Source: Methanocaldococcus lauensis (GTDB lineage Archaea > AGJL01 > Methanococci > Methanococcales > Methanocaldococcaceae). Taken from it: a DNA stretch of 64,000 nucleotides. Of the stretch, positions 15,841 through 25,039 are shown piece by piece (position 1 is the stretch's first letter; each line of letters starts with the position of its first letter). The notes below the pieces were generated by a model that was given only the letters and a program-made list of their open reading frames with translations, was not told the DNA's origin and did not search any database. Location: the NCBI RefSeq assembly GCF_902827225.1, contig NZ_LR792632.1, forward strand, positions 205,030 through 269,029. The letters run 5' to 3'. Position numbers and translations under genes: made by a program.

Positions 15841-16371
15841 TTATTTATTTTGATCTTCCAATATTTTATAAAGTTTTTTCAGATACTCAATATGTTTGCA
15901 GTTATCACACTGGCAGATAACACACCACCATTGCCCATTATTGCTTCTAAAAACATCTCCTAAATGCTCTCCATTGGAATCAAAGAAGGAAAATATGTAT
16001 CCACCAAGTTTATCCTTCTTCCATTTGACTTCAAACCCTATCTTACTTAGTGGGTAATACTTAGTGGCAATTTTCTTTTTATGTAAATGTTCGAAAACAT
16101 TCGAAAAACTCAAATCGAATACTTCTGGGGCTAATCTTTTTAATATAGCCAATCCTTTGGTTGTAAATGAATATAATACTTTATGTCCAGCCCTTTCCCT
16201 TTTCATTACATTTAACGCCGAGCATAGCCTTAAAAAAGAACAGGCAAGACCTTTCGATATATTTAAATTTTTTGAAAGTGATTGTGGATAAGTTGTGCCA
16301 CGTATTAACACATAATGTAGAATAGCCTTTCTGAATATAGTTGATACTAATTCGTATGGAAGTCTTTCCAT
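15841..16371 (-). CDS. Winged-helix protein with SWIM-like cysteine/histidine motif
   Basis: A 176-residue protein. Residues about 10-90 look like a winged helix-turn-helix (TYPQSLSKNLNISKGLACSFLRLCSALNVM then GHKVLYSFTTKGLAILKRL). The C-terminal part has WWCVICQCDNCKHIEYLKKL near 150. This resembles a compact SWIM zinc finger (CxC, then CxH), although the spacer of two residues is shorter than usual. It stands between the two AT-rich repeat regions upstream of the Cdc6 gene and is transcribed away from that gene. It probably binds DNA; the role is unknown. Confidence 0.65.
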   Translation of the reverse strand: MERLPYELVSTIFRKAILHYVLIRGTTYPQSLSKNLNISKGLACSFLRLCSALNVMKRERAGHKVLYSFTTKGLAILKRLAPEVFDLSFSNVFEHLHKKKIATKYYPLSKIGFEVKWKKDKLGGYIFSFFDSNGEHLGDVFRSNNGQWWCVICQCDNCKHIEYLKKLYKILEDQNK

Positions 16372-17014
16372 TCAAAACACCTTTATTTATTATTTTATAA
16401 AATTTAAATCAAAATTTTCATATTTACTCAATTATTTTTAAACTAATCATTTATAAAGTTTTTGATTCATGACTTTAATTTTCCCCAGTATTACGCAATG
16501 TAGTATTACTAACCTTTGGAGAATTTTTAAGTTATATAATTCTTTTATCTCAAATATATATCTCTTTTTTGGAATATATCTCAACTACTATTCTAATATT
16601 ATTTTCTATCAAAATTTTTAAGTATTGTTAATACTATATATAATTTTTGGTTCATAGTTATTTTATATAAAATTTTTAGATTCACGATCTTTTAAAGTTC
16701 AAGTTTTTATTTTATTTCTATGAGAAAAATTCAAAAAATCTTTATTTCATAGTAATAATATATATATAATTTGAATCTTTGTTCAAGTTTAATTCTGAGA
16801 ATGTTTGATTGTGATTTTACATAATTTAAAGTTAGATTCACAATATTTCTTATATTTTATTATTAGATTCACAAGTAATTTAAAATTATCTATGCTTATA
16901 GTTAATTTATATATAAAAATTAATTAAAATTTGGAAGATTCTAACTTTCGAAATATATATAAAATAGTCAAAACAAAAATTCGAAAAACATACATTTATT
17001 TTGGTGAGAGGGAT
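16372..17014. other. 640-bp intergenic region upstream of Cdc6 gene, candidate replication origin
   Basis: This is the longest gene-free stretch in the window. It contains three exact copies of TTAGATTCAC on the plus strand (16676, 16832 and 16863), and near copies TTTGATTCAT (16461) and TTGGTTCAT (16647). AGTATTAC is repeated at 16487 and 16502, inside a small region bounded by TTCCCCAG and CTTTGGAGAA. TATA-like tracts near 16905-16916 could serve the Cdc6 gene. Archaeal origins commonly lie next to an Orc1/Cdc6 gene in AT-rich DNA with repeated initiator boxes. The fit is good but the repeats do not match a known origin box that I can name. Confidence 0.5.
16676..16872 (+). repeat. TTAGATTCAC direct repeats
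   Basis: Exact copies at 16676-16685, 16832-16841 and 16863-16872, all in the same orientation. The last two are 31 bases apart, about three helical turns. They are candidate initiator or regulator binding sites. Confidence 0.6.
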
Positions 17015-18247
17015 ATGGACCCAATAGAGTTTATACAAATGTCTGCGAGTTCAATAGCGAGTACTATGCACAAGTTAAAATTAAAATATAATCCATTTTC
17101 TGAAAAGCCCATAAGAGGAAACACTAAGTTTTTTGTAGGGAGAGTTAGTGAGTTGAAAGAAATTGGAGAGATTTTAGGATCAGCCTTACATGGAAGTGTG
17201 GCAAATGCGGCAATAGTTGGAACTAAGGGTATAGGAAAGAGTTCAATGCTTAACATTATATACTATGCAACAAAAAAGCAGGGACATTGGGTAGTAGAGA
17301 TGACTGCATCTCAAGTAACTCCAAGACAGTTTTTAATACAACTATTATACAATATCTTAACTGAAAACATTATTACGATGAGTGGAACTATAAAAACTGA
17401 TTATATGGAGCATTCTAATAGAATCTTAGATATGTATAGAAAATTAAACAACTACGGAGATAAGGTTCCAATACATTATCCAAGAGAAAGAATAGAAAGA
17501 GATTTAGAATATTTAATAAACGAAGTTAAAAGTCCAGATAGATTGTGTATTATATTAATTGACGAGGCAGATCAATTCGCAAAAAAGAGCTGTTTATCTT
17601 TATTACAATTTTTCCATTCATTTTTATATGAGGAGGGAATATTGACATTTATGGCAGGATCTCCAACATTGATGGATGATTTAACAAAAATATCTCCCCC
17701 AATAAAAGATAGAATTCCAAAAATAATAAACATGCCTCCATTGTCTAAAGATGAATCTTATGATTTAATTATAAGGAGATTAGAAGATGCTCATGTTGAA
17801 GGGGCTGATGAATTAGACCCATTTACTGAAGATGCTATACATAGAATAGTTGAAGAATGTGACGGAATTCCAAGAAAGATAATAATGACTTGCTCTGAGT
17901 CAATTTCTATAGCAATAAAACATGGCTTAACAAAAATTGATGAAGATGTAGTAAAAAAGGCAATACATTCTCTTGGAATTAGTGTAGGACATCAGATTTT
18001 AAATCACTTAACTCCAGCACAGTCTGAAATTGTTAAGGCCATGGCAAAACTTGGTGGGTCTGCAACAGTAACTCAACTTTCAGAGTATCTAAAAAAATCT
18101 CCAAGCACTATTGGAACCCACTTATCTGACATTTATGAGATGGGATATATTTATAAAGAACGGGATGGAAACAATGTTTATTATAGACTATCTAAAGAAC
18201 TTAGGGATGTTTTAATAGGTGAAGACAATGATGAATTGGAAATGTGA
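17015..18247 (+). CDS. Divergent Orc1/Cdc6-type AAA+ ATPase, putative replication initiator
   Basis: A 410-residue AAA+ protein. N-terminal region: YNPFSEKPIRGNTKFFVGRVSEL. Walker A is GTKGIGKSS (near residue 70) and Walker B is IILIDEADQF (near 185). A sensor-1-like strand follows (GILTFMAGSP), and a sensor-2 area with GIPRKIIMTCSE. The last 80 residues form a winged helix (SEIVKAMAKLGGSATVTQLSEYL then IGTHLSDIYEMGYI). The layout matches archaeal Orc1/Cdc6, with a divergent sequence as known in Methanocaldococcus. The ATG at 17015 follows GGTGAGAGGG; an in-frame TTG at 16931 has no ribosome site. It overlaps mptA downstream by 20 bases. Confidence 0.75.
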   Translation: MDPIEFIQMSASSIASTMHKLKLKYNPFSEKPIRGNTKFFVGRVSELKEIGEILGSALHGSVANAAIVGTKGIGKSSMLNIIYYATKKQGHWVVEMTASQVTPRQFLIQLLYNILTENIITMSGTIKTDYMEHSNRILDMYRKLNNYGDKVPIHYPRERIERDLEYLINEVKSPDRLCIILIDEADQFAKKSCLSLLQFFHSFLYEEGILTFMAGSPTLMDDLTKISPPIKDRIPKIINMPPLSKDESYDLIIRRLEDAHVEGADELDPFTEDAIHRIVEECDGIPRKIIMTCSESISIAIKHGLTKIDEDVVKKAIHSLGISVGHQILNHLTPAQSEIVKAMAKLGGSATVTQLSEYLKKSPSTIGTHLSDIYEMGYIYKERDGNNVYYRLSKELRDVLIGEDNDELEM

Positions 18248-19169
18248 CATTCAAAATTTTGAGCCAGATGTTAAAATATCATTGACGAGAGTGGGAATTA
18301 CAAACTTAAAAAAACTCGTTAGATTGAAAAGAAAAAATAAAAGACCTATAATTTTATTATCAACTTTTGAGGTTTTTGTTAATCTTCCAAGTTCTCAGAA
18401 AGGAATACATATGTCAAGAAATCCAGAAGTTATAGAGGGAATAATTGATGAAGCCTTAGAAATGGATAGTTATGAGATGGAAACTATTTGTGAAGAGATT
18501 GTTAAAAGATTATTTGAAAAACATGAATATGCTACAGAGGCAGAGGTTTTTATGGTTAGTGACTTTATGACAAAAGAAAAAAGTCCTATATCTGAGAAAT
18601 ATTCTCAAGAAATTCATAAAATTATGGGAGGAGCAAGAGGAATAAAAAAAGGAGATAAAATTGAATTAACAAAAATTGTTGGAGCAGAGGTTGTTGGAAT
18701 CACAGCCTGCCCATGTGCGCAAAATTTAATAAAAGAGATATCTATTAAAAGATTGAAGGAGAAAGGTTTTTCAGATGATGATATAGAAAAAATCGTTGAT
18801 TCTGTTATTTTTGCTACACATAATCAGAGAGGAATTGGAAGAATTATATTGGAGGTTCCTACAGGTTACGACATAGAAATTATGGAGATTATTGATATAA
18901 TTAAAAAATCAATGAGTGCAGAAATTTGTGGGATTTTAAAGAGGGCTGATGAGGCTTATGTAGTAGAGCAGAGTCATAAAAATCCTAAATTTGTTGAAGA
19001 CTGTGTTAGGGAGATGGCTAAGAGAATTGTGGAAAAGTTTAAACATCTACCTGATGAAACAAAAGTCTTAATTAGACAGATTAATATGGAAAGTATCCAC
19101 AGGCATGATGCCTATGCTGAAAAAGTATCTACACTTGGAGAACTTAGAAGAGAAATAGAAAATGAGTAA
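18228..19169 (+). CDS. mptA: Fe(II)-dependent GTP cyclohydrolase MptA
   Basis: MptA converts GTP to 7,8-dihydroneopterin cyclic phosphate, the first step of methanopterin synthesis. Recognised by the N-terminal pattern EPDVKISLTRVGITNLKK and RKNKRPIILLSTFEVFVNLP, the metal/active-site segment VVGITACPCAQNLIKE, SHKNPKFVEDCVREMA, and the terminal IHRHDAYAEK. GGTGA at 18218 supports ATG 18228 (or 18231). The 5' end overlaps the Cdc6 gene by 20 bases, so the two are cotranscribed. The protein is 313 residues, normal for the family. Confidence 0.93.
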   Translation: MMNWKCDIQNFEPDVKISLTRVGITNLKKLVRLKRKNKRPIILLSTFEVFVNLPSSQKGIHMSRNPEVIEGIIDEALEMDSYEMETICEEIVKRLFEKHEYATEAEVFMVSDFMTKEKSPISEKYSQEIHKIMGGARGIKKGDKIELTKIVGAEVVGITACPCAQNLIKEISIKRLKEKGFSDDDIEKIVDSVIFATHNQRGIGRIILEVPTGYDIEIMEIIDIIKKSMSAEICGILKRADEAYVVEQSHKNPKFVEDCVREMAKRIVEKFKHLPDETKVLIRQINMESIHRHDAYAEKVSTLGELRREIENE

Positions 19170-19242
19170 AGATAAATTTTTATTAATTTAAATTTTTATT
19201 TTCATAATAAGATAAGAAATAAGGAAAACAATTTATGAATTT

Positions 19243-20352
19243 ATGAGTGATAATTTGAAAGCCTTAGTTGTTGGAATAAACACAAGATCAGTGGTTAATT
19301 CTTTAAAAAAATTAGGATTTTTTGTATATTCTGTCTCATACTACTCACCAGAAGATTTAAATGCAGATGTAAAATATTATTTTATAGATCCTTACAATCA
19401 TGGAAAATTAAGAGAAAACTATGATGAGAATAAATTAATTGAAAAGGCTGATGAATTAATTGATAATGTTGATTATGTTTTTATAACATCAGGTGTTTTT
19501 GAATCTGAAAATTCGAAAATATCAAAGTGGGATAAGGTTGTGGGAAACGAGCCAAAAAAGATAAAAGAGATATCTAACAAGTTCAAAACATACAAAAAAT
19601 TAGAAAAATTAGGATACAATATTCCAATAACTAAAAAAATCAATAATAAAAATCAATTATATAAATTTTTAGAAGAATTTAACTGTTGTATATTAAAACC
19701 AATTTATGGGAGTGGTGGATATTTATTAAAACTAAATTTAAATGATTTCAAAAAAGAAATAATTAATAAAATTAAATTTCCAGTTATTGCTCAGGAATTT
19801 ATTGAAGGAAAAAGTTTTAGTGCTAACTTCATAGACAATAAATTTATAACCTTTAACAAACAAATTATTATTAATGGAATGTATGCTGGAAATTTAACTC
19901 CATATTTAAAATTATCCCATAATTATATTAATATATTTAAAGATATTATAGAAGTTTTTGAATTAAAAGGTATGAATGGCATCGATTTTTTAATTAGAGA
20001 TAATGAGCCATATATCGTTGATATAAATCCTCGAATTTTAGGAACTTATGAGAGTATAGAGATGAGTTCATCAAAAAATTTAGCAAGAGTTTTATTAGAC
20101 AATAAATATCTTAGTGAAATTAGATTAAAAGAGAGATATATAAAGAGAATACTGTTTGCTAAAGAAAAAATTATTACTAATATATCAAAAAGAGACTTTG
20201 TTTATGATATTCCCAAAAAAAATGCAATTATCGAAAAAGGGGAACCAATAGTTACAGTAATTGCAAAAGAAAATATTAAATCAATAATAAACAGAGTTTA
20301 TAAGGAGTGTGTAGAGTATGAAAAAAGAGAAGAAGATAAAAAAAATATATGA
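19243..20352 (+). CDS. ATP-grasp domain ligase, substrate unknown
   Basis: A 369-residue ATP-grasp protein. The N-terminal preATP-grasp fold starts ALVVGINTRSVVNSLKKLG. Nucleotide-binding parts follow: CCILKPIYGSGGYL near 165 (Lys and glycine loop), IAQEFIEGKSFSANFI near 190, and YIVDINPRILGTYES near 265 (metal-binding Asp/Asn). Such enzymes join a carboxylate to an amine or thiol. It lies between mptA and TFE; its 3' end overlaps TFE by 35 bases. It resembles the ATP-grasp ligases used in methanogen cofactor synthesis, but no substrate can be read from the sequence. Confidence 0.82.
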   Translation: MSDNLKALVVGINTRSVVNSLKKLGFFVYSVSYYSPEDLNADVKYYFIDPYNHGKLRENYDENKLIEKADELIDNVDYVFITSGVFESENSKISKWDKVVGNEPKKIKEISNKFKTYKKLEKLGYNIPITKKINNKNQLYKFLEEFNCCILKPIYGSGGYLLKLNLNDFKKEIINKIKFPVIAQEFIEGKSFSANFIDNKFITFNKQIIINGMYAGNLTPYLKLSHNYINIFKDIIEVFELKGMNGIDFLIRDNEPYIVDINPRILGTYESIEMSSSKNLARVLLDNKYLSEIRLKERYIKRILFAKEKIITNISKRDFVYDIPKKNAIIEKGEPIVTVIAKENIKSIINRVYKECVEYEKREEDKKNI

Positions 20353-20881
20353 AATGCTAAATGATCCATTAATACAGGAAGTTCTATTTAACATATTTGA
20401 AGGAGATGAGAGAGGATTTGATATTATCTATATTTTATTAGAAAAGAATGAAACTACAGAGGAGGAAATAGCAAAAGAATTAGGAGTAAAACTTAATGTA
20501 GTTAGGAAGTTACTTTATAAATTGTATGATGCAAGATTAGTTGATTACAAAAGATGGAAGGATGAGGATACTAATTGGTATTCATATACTTGGCTACCCA
20601 CACTTGAAAAACTTCCTTATGTTGTTAGAAAAAAAATAACTGAGTTAATAAATGACCTTGAAAAAAAATTGGAGTTTGAAAAAAACAACATATTTTTTTA
20701 TTGTCCAAAGTGCAATATTAGATTTACATTTGATGAGTCTATGGATTACAACTTTGAATGCCCAAGTTGTGGAAATATGCTACAACAATTTGATAATAGA
20801 GAAATAATTAAAGATTTAGAGGAGCAAATAAAATTTTTAAAGGATGAATTAAAAAATAATCCTTATTTAAAAAATTTATAA
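20318..20881 (+). CDS. tfe: Transcription initiation factor E, alpha subunit
   Basis: TFE-alpha helps open the promoter with archaeal RNA polymerase. The N-terminal winged helix spans residues about 10-90 (EEEIAKELGVKLNVVRKLLYKLYDARLVDYKRWKD). A zinc ribbon follows at about 128-150 (CPKCNIRF and CPSCGNML), then a C-terminal coiled coil (KDLEEQIKFLKDEL). At 187 residues it is a full-length archaeal TFE. It starts inside the preceding ATP-grasp gene. Confidence 0.95.
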   Translation: MKKEKKIKKIYEMLNDPLIQEVLFNIFEGDERGFDIIYILLEKNETTEEEIAKELGVKLNVVRKLLYKLYDARLVDYKRWKDEDTNWYSYTWLPTLEKLPYVVRKKITELINDLEKKLEFEKNNIFFYCPKCNIRFTFDESMDYNFECPSCGNMLQQFDNREIIKDLEEQIKFLKDELKNNPYLKNL

Positions 20882-20907
20882 TAAAAAAAATAAAACTACG
20901 GGAGATT

Positions 20908-21417
20908 ATGAATTTTGAAAAAGCATTGTCTATTTTAAAAAATCTATGTCCTAAGAATGTTGTAGGGCATTGTTTAGCTGTTTCTGAATATGCCTATGAG
21001 TTATCTTTAGCTATAAAAAACAATGGATATAGTGTTGATGTTGAACTGGTTAGATTAGGGGGTTTATTACATGACATTGGAAGGAGTAAAACTCATGGAA
21101 TAGAGCATGGAGTTGTTGGGGCTAATATTTTAAGAATATATGGATTTGATGAAAGAATAGCATTAATAGCTGAGAGACATATAGGGGCTGGAATTACTAA
21201 AGAAGAGGCTATAAAACTTGGACTACCACCTAAAAATTATTTGCCAATAACCTTAGAAGAAAAAATTGTAGCTCACGCAGATAACTTAATATTTGGAACC
21301 AAGAGAGTAGAAATTGACGATGTTATAAAAAAATTTGAAAAAAGAGTTGGAAAAAATCACCCATCAATTATTAGAATAATTAAACTAAATGATGAAATAA
21401 ATAGTTATTTAAAATAA
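20908..21417 (+). CDS. HD-domain phosphohydrolase family protein
   Basis: A 169-residue HD-domain protein. Metal residues are visible: HCLAVSEYA near 22 (first His), GLLHDIGRSKTHGIEHG near 52-66 (the HD pair), and ERHIGAG near 92; KIVAHADNL near 125 gives the final Asp. Small archaeal HD proteins of this kind act on nucleotides or RNA ends, but the substrate here is unknown. GGGAGATT precedes the ATG. It is the last of the plus-strand genes that started at the Cdc6 gene, and is convergent with the secretion-motor genes. Confidence 0.85.
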   Translation: MNFEKALSILKNLCPKNVVGHCLAVSEYAYELSLAIKNNGYSVDVELVRLGGLLHDIGRSKTHGIEHGVVGANILRIYGFDERIALIAERHIGAGITKEEAIKLGLPPKNYLPITLEEKIVAHADNLIFGTKRVEIDDVIKKFEKRVGKNHPSIIRIIKLNDEINSYLK

Positions 21418-21421
21418 TTTA

Positions 21422-22321
21422 TTAAGTGAATAATCCAGAAGCTACTTTAAGAATTCCATAATACACTAAAATACCAGAAGTCATAGTTATAGAGGATATT
21501 AAAAACATTCTTTCAATTTTTAGTCCAAATATTGGTATTGCAAATAGCATTCCTATTATTACAGTTCCCATCTGTATAATTTCTAAACCTCTTGAGATGT
21601 CTTCAGGAGTGACTGGTGGTAAGGGAGACATTCCACTTAACATTTTTGATGTGGCTATAAAATATGCACCTAATAATCCACATATAGCAGGAACAACACC
21701 ACATAATATAATAAATCCTAAAGCTAAGCCAGTACCTGTAACACTTAATAACTGCCTTTTATAAAGTTTTAAATCTTCAAGAGTTTTTGCTAAAATTTTT
21801 AAAGGTTCTGCTAAATCTCCCCCGTATTTTCTATTCTCAATTAAAATTTTAGATAACATTTTTAAAACATCTGAACCGTATAATGTGGAGACGACTGTTA
21901 TAGCTTCTTCAAAACTTATTTTCTGTTTTTCCATTAAATATAAAACTCTTTTAAAAACAGTGCTAACTTCTTTTATATTACTTTTTACGACTTCATCAAG
22001 TGCTTCGTTTATAGATCTTCCAGACTCAAGAGCTAATATCATAACATACAATGCTTTTGGAATGTTATTTTCAAGTGCCTCAATTTTATTTTCATATAAA
22101 ATTGTTGGTAATGAAATAGCTGTTCCAGTATATAGAAAAGATAATATTGCTATTCCTTTTAAGGATAAATGGAAATAAACTCCAATAAAAACTGAAATAC
22201 ATAGAACAAATAATATAAACATTAAAAACATTTTTTCATCAATATTTCTCCCAAGTTTCCTTAAAATTATAATATTCCTTTTAATAGTTTTATAATATAT
22301 AAATTCTATATATTTGTTCAT
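21422..22321 (-). CDS. TadC / GspF-type membrane platform protein
   Basis: A 299-residue inner-membrane platform protein of the type II/IV secretion F family (TadC-like). There are two hydrophobic hairpins near the N-terminus (about 40-85), a helical GspF domain (LYVMILALESGRSINEALDEV then MEKQKISFEEAI and ILIENRKYGGDLAEPLKILA), and C-terminal membrane segments. GTGAT before the ATG at 22321 supports this start; earlier in-frame codons at 22342 and 22354 would overlap the upstream gene. It works with the adjacent TadB-like protein and the ATPase. Confidence 0.85.
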   Translation of the reverse strand: MNKYIEFIYYKTIKRNIIILRKLGRNIDEKMFLMFILFVLCISVFIGVYFHLSLKGIAILSFLYTGTAISLPTILYENKIEALENNIPKALYVMILALESGRSINEALDEVVKSNIKEVSTVFKRVLYLMEKQKISFEEAITVVSTLYGSDVLKMLSKILIENRKYGGDLAEPLKILAKTLEDLKLYKRQLLSVTGTGLALGFIILCGVVPAICGLLGAYFIATSKMLSGMSPLPPVTPEDISRGLEIIQMGTVIIGMLFAIPIFGLKIERMFLISSITMTSGILVYYGILKVASGLFT

Positions 22322-22346
22322 AAATATCACTTTACTATTCATTTTT

Positions 22347-23378
22347 TTATTCAATTTTTAATTTAACAAATATTCCAAATATTAATGTTAACATTGGGCC
22401 AATTTTTGTTAATAAGAGGTCTATGGTATTTAATATTCCACTAAATCCTTGGTTTGACATCATAGCTGATATTATCATTCCACTAAATGGTAGAATTAAC
22501 CCCACACCAAATGCTAAGTTTCCTAAATTTTGAATTAAAAATTTTGATGTATCTAATTTAGCTAAGGAAGTTCTAACAATATCTTCATATAGTTTTTCTA
22601 ATAATAAATCTAAGTTACCTTTATTGTATCCTATTATTAGTTGGTCATATAGTTGTTTTAATATGGGTATTTCTGTTCTTAATTTAGCTCTCTCTAAAGC
22701 TTCTACTAAGCTATATCCAGAAACTGTGATATCTCTAATTATACTTCTTACTTCAAAAGACACTATTCCATATTCATTACTTTTTGAGATAACTTCAAGA
22801 ACTTCTGGAAGAGAAGCTCCAGACCTTAGTAAAGATATCATATAAATTAGAGCGAATAATACTTGGATTTTTATTTCTCCTTTAAATAATATTAACCTAA
22901 GTTTTGGATAAAATATTGAAACTATAAATACAATTAATGACCCGATAATTCCACTGATTAATCCTCCAAAAATATTTCCATCCAAAATTCCCAATAAGAA
23001 TAATCCTATAAACACTGCAATCATATACACAATAACCTTTTTAAAATAATCAATCTCATTATCATATCCTATATATCTTAATAAATTCTTTGAAAAAAAT
23101 CTTAAATTTTTTAAAATATTTGATAAATATTCAGCTGGTTTTTTAATAAATTCTTCTTCATAAAATAAAAATTCATATTCTTTATATTTATCAGATAGAA
23201 ATAATTCCTCAGGTTCAACATACACCTCATGAAATATAGGGATTTCTACACCCAAATCATGGCTTTGTTTTTTCAATTCATTAATAATAGAAGCATCTAG
23301 TGGTTTAAGCCCCCATCTATAGAGTAGAATATTAATTTTTATTCTGAGTTTTTTGAAATTTTCTTTTAAATTTGACAT
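22347..23378 (-). CDS. TadB / ArlJ-like membrane platform protein
   Basis: A 343-residue second platform protein. A cytoplasmic N-terminal region of about 110 residues leads to a membrane hairpin (about 112-155). A GspF domain follows (FALIYMISLLRSGASLPEVLEV and RDITVSGYSLVEALERA), then C-terminal membrane helices. It sits 32 bases after the TadA/KlbA-like ATPase gene and 25 bases before the TadC-like gene. Together they make a compact three-gene motor for a pilus or secretion system. No prepilin is encoded nearby. Confidence 0.85.
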   Translation of the reverse strand: MSNLKENFKKLRIKINILLYRWGLKPLDASIINELKKQSHDLGVEIPIFHEVYVEPEELFLSDKYKEYEFLFYEEEFIKKPAEYLSNILKNLRFFSKNLLRYIGYDNEIDYFKKVIVYMIAVFIGLFLLGILDGNIFGGLISGIIGSLIVFIVSIFYPKLRLILFKGEIKIQVLFALIYMISLLRSGASLPEVLEVISKSNEYGIVSFEVRSIIRDITVSGYSLVEALERAKLRTEIPILKQLYDQLIIGYNKGNLDLLLEKLYEDIVRTSLAKLDTSKFLIQNLGNLAFGVGLILPFSGMIISAMMSNQGFSGILNTIDLLLTKIGPMLTLIFGIFVKLKIE

Positions 23379-23410
23379 CTAAATCCCCAATTACTAATAT
23401 TTTACTATTT

Positions 23411-24982
23411 TTATAATGATTTTAATAAATTTTCAGGATCTATTTGATATTTCATAATATATTCTGCAACTTCTTCTAATTGTCTAATATTATTAATATA
23501 TAAGTACTCTAAAACTTTCTTTCGATTCTCTCTATCTCTCAATAATTCTTCTCTTGATATTCCAGCAATTTCACAAACTTCTTCTTCCCACATACATATC
23601 CCTACTCTTTCTAAGGAATCCTTTAAACCATTATATTCATAAAGTTTAGTTTTAGCTATTTGATGATTTTCTCCCCCTCCTTTAACAATTTCAACAATTT
23701 CTAAGATCCTTCTAACAGTTTTTCCAGCTCTTCTAATTCTCTGCTGGTGGATGATAAAATTTAATGCTGTGAGCATAATTTCGGGAACATTCATTGGAGG
23801 GCTTGTTAATCTTAAAATTGCTTCCTCAGCACTATTTGCATGTAATGTTCCAGAACATCCATCATGTCCTGTGTTCATTGCTACTAAAAGTGAGTGTGCT
23901 TCAGATCCCCTAACTTCTCCAACATATATTCTATCAGGTCTCATTCTTAAAGCATTTTTAATTAAATCATCCATAGTTATTTCATATTCTTGCATTCCAG
24001 GCCTTGCAGGTCTTGTAACCATTTTTATAACATGTTTGTGGGGAATTTGCAATTCAGGAGTATCTTCTATAGTGATAATTCTCTCGTTATACATTGAAAA
24101 TAAGGATAAAACATTTAGTAATGTTGTCTTCCCTGAACCAGTACCTCCGACAATTAATGTATTAGCTGGTTTAGCTCCAAAGTAACCTTCAACTGCCTGC
24201 CATAAAAAAGCGGCAGTATCTAAATCTAAAGTTCCAAAGTTTATTAAGTCTATAACAGTTAGTGGATCTTTTAAAAATTTTCTTATTGTTAAAGTAGCTC
24301 CATTCATTGTAATATCATGTGTTGTAGCGTTGACTCTACTCCCATCTGGTAAAAATGCATCAAGCATTGGATATCTTGAATCTATAGGTCTATTAACTAA
24401 ATTTGCGATACTTTCAATAATTCTATTTACTTCGTTTGTATCTAATATAATATTTGTTTCACACATTTGATGTTTTCTATGGAATACATAAACAGGAAGA
24501 TTATATCCGTTAACCATAATTTCTTCTAATCTATCATCATTTATTGGTATTTCTAATAAACCTAATCTACCGGATATTAAATAAAAATATTTTGCTAAAG
24601 AATTTATATGAGGAATGTGTAAGTTATATTTCATGGAAAAATCTGAAATATAGTTTCTTATTTGGTTATATGTTGTTAAACCCAAATCACCAATCTGTAT
24701 TTTTATTAGATTTATATAATCTTTTGTAAGTGAAGACAGGGCAGCATTTATTTTCTCAATTTCAGGGATTATATAATATATATACCCTTTTTCTTTTTTT
24801 ATTAAAATATCTACAGTTATTTCATCTACAGTTACTGTATAATAATCTAAAACCTCTCCCTTACTATATTCATCACTTTTTAATTTTTTTTCTTTTAAAT
24901 GTTTTTTTAAATTTATATCTTTTGATAGTGGTTTTTTAATATTTTCAACATTTTTTTTCTGGATTTTATCCAATAGTCCCAT
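23411..24982 (-). CDS. klbA: KlbA / TadA-type secretion ATPase, no intein
   Basis: A 523-residue hexameric ATPase for a type IV pilus-like or secretion motor. Walker A is GGTGSGKTT (near 285), an Asp box is IITIEDTPELQIPHKH, Walker B is RMRPDRIYVGEVRGSEA, and a His box is GHDGCSGTLHANSAEEA. The N-terminal domain is the usual TadA/KlbA type. AGGTGA precedes the ATG at 24982; an in-frame GTG at 24991 overlaps that site. In M. jannaschii the homolog is known to carry an intein; this copy is continuous. Two platform proteins follow. Confidence 0.92.
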   Translation of the reverse strand: MGLLDKIQKKNVENIKKPLSKDINLKKHLKEKKLKSDEYSKGEVLDYYTVTVDEITVDILIKKEKGYIYYIIPEIEKINAALSSLTKDYINLIKIQIGDLGLTTYNQIRNYISDFSMKYNLHIPHINSLAKYFYLISGRLGLLEIPINDDRLEEIMVNGYNLPVYVFHRKHQMCETNIILDTNEVNRIIESIANLVNRPIDSRYPMLDAFLPDGSRVNATTHDITMNGATLTIRKFLKDPLTVIDLINFGTLDLDTAAFLWQAVEGYFGAKPANTLIVGGTGSGKTTLLNVLSLFSMYNERIITIEDTPELQIPHKHVIKMVTRPARPGMQEYEITMDDLIKNALRMRPDRIYVGEVRGSEAHSLLVAMNTGHDGCSGTLHANSAEEAILRLTSPPMNVPEIMLTALNFIIHQQRIRRAGKTVRRILEIVEIVKGGGENHQIAKTKLYEYNGLKDSLERVGICMWEEEVCEIAGISREELLRDRENRKKVLEYLYINNIRQLEEVAEYIMKYQIDPENLLKSL

Positions 24983-25039
24983 AATCTTCACCTAAAATAA
25001 TAGATAGGATGTTAAATACTACTATTAAGAAAATTGGAA

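Noticed and set aside
16676-16872. TTAGATTCAC repeats as a CRISPR array
   Set aside because: The repeats are only 10 bases, irregularly spaced (156 and 31 bases), without unit-length spacers or cas genes.
16931-17014. N-terminal extension of the Cdc6-like protein from TTG 16931
   Set aside because: No ribosome site precedes the TTG, while GGTGAGAGGG stands directly before ATG 17015, and the added residues look like translated leader.
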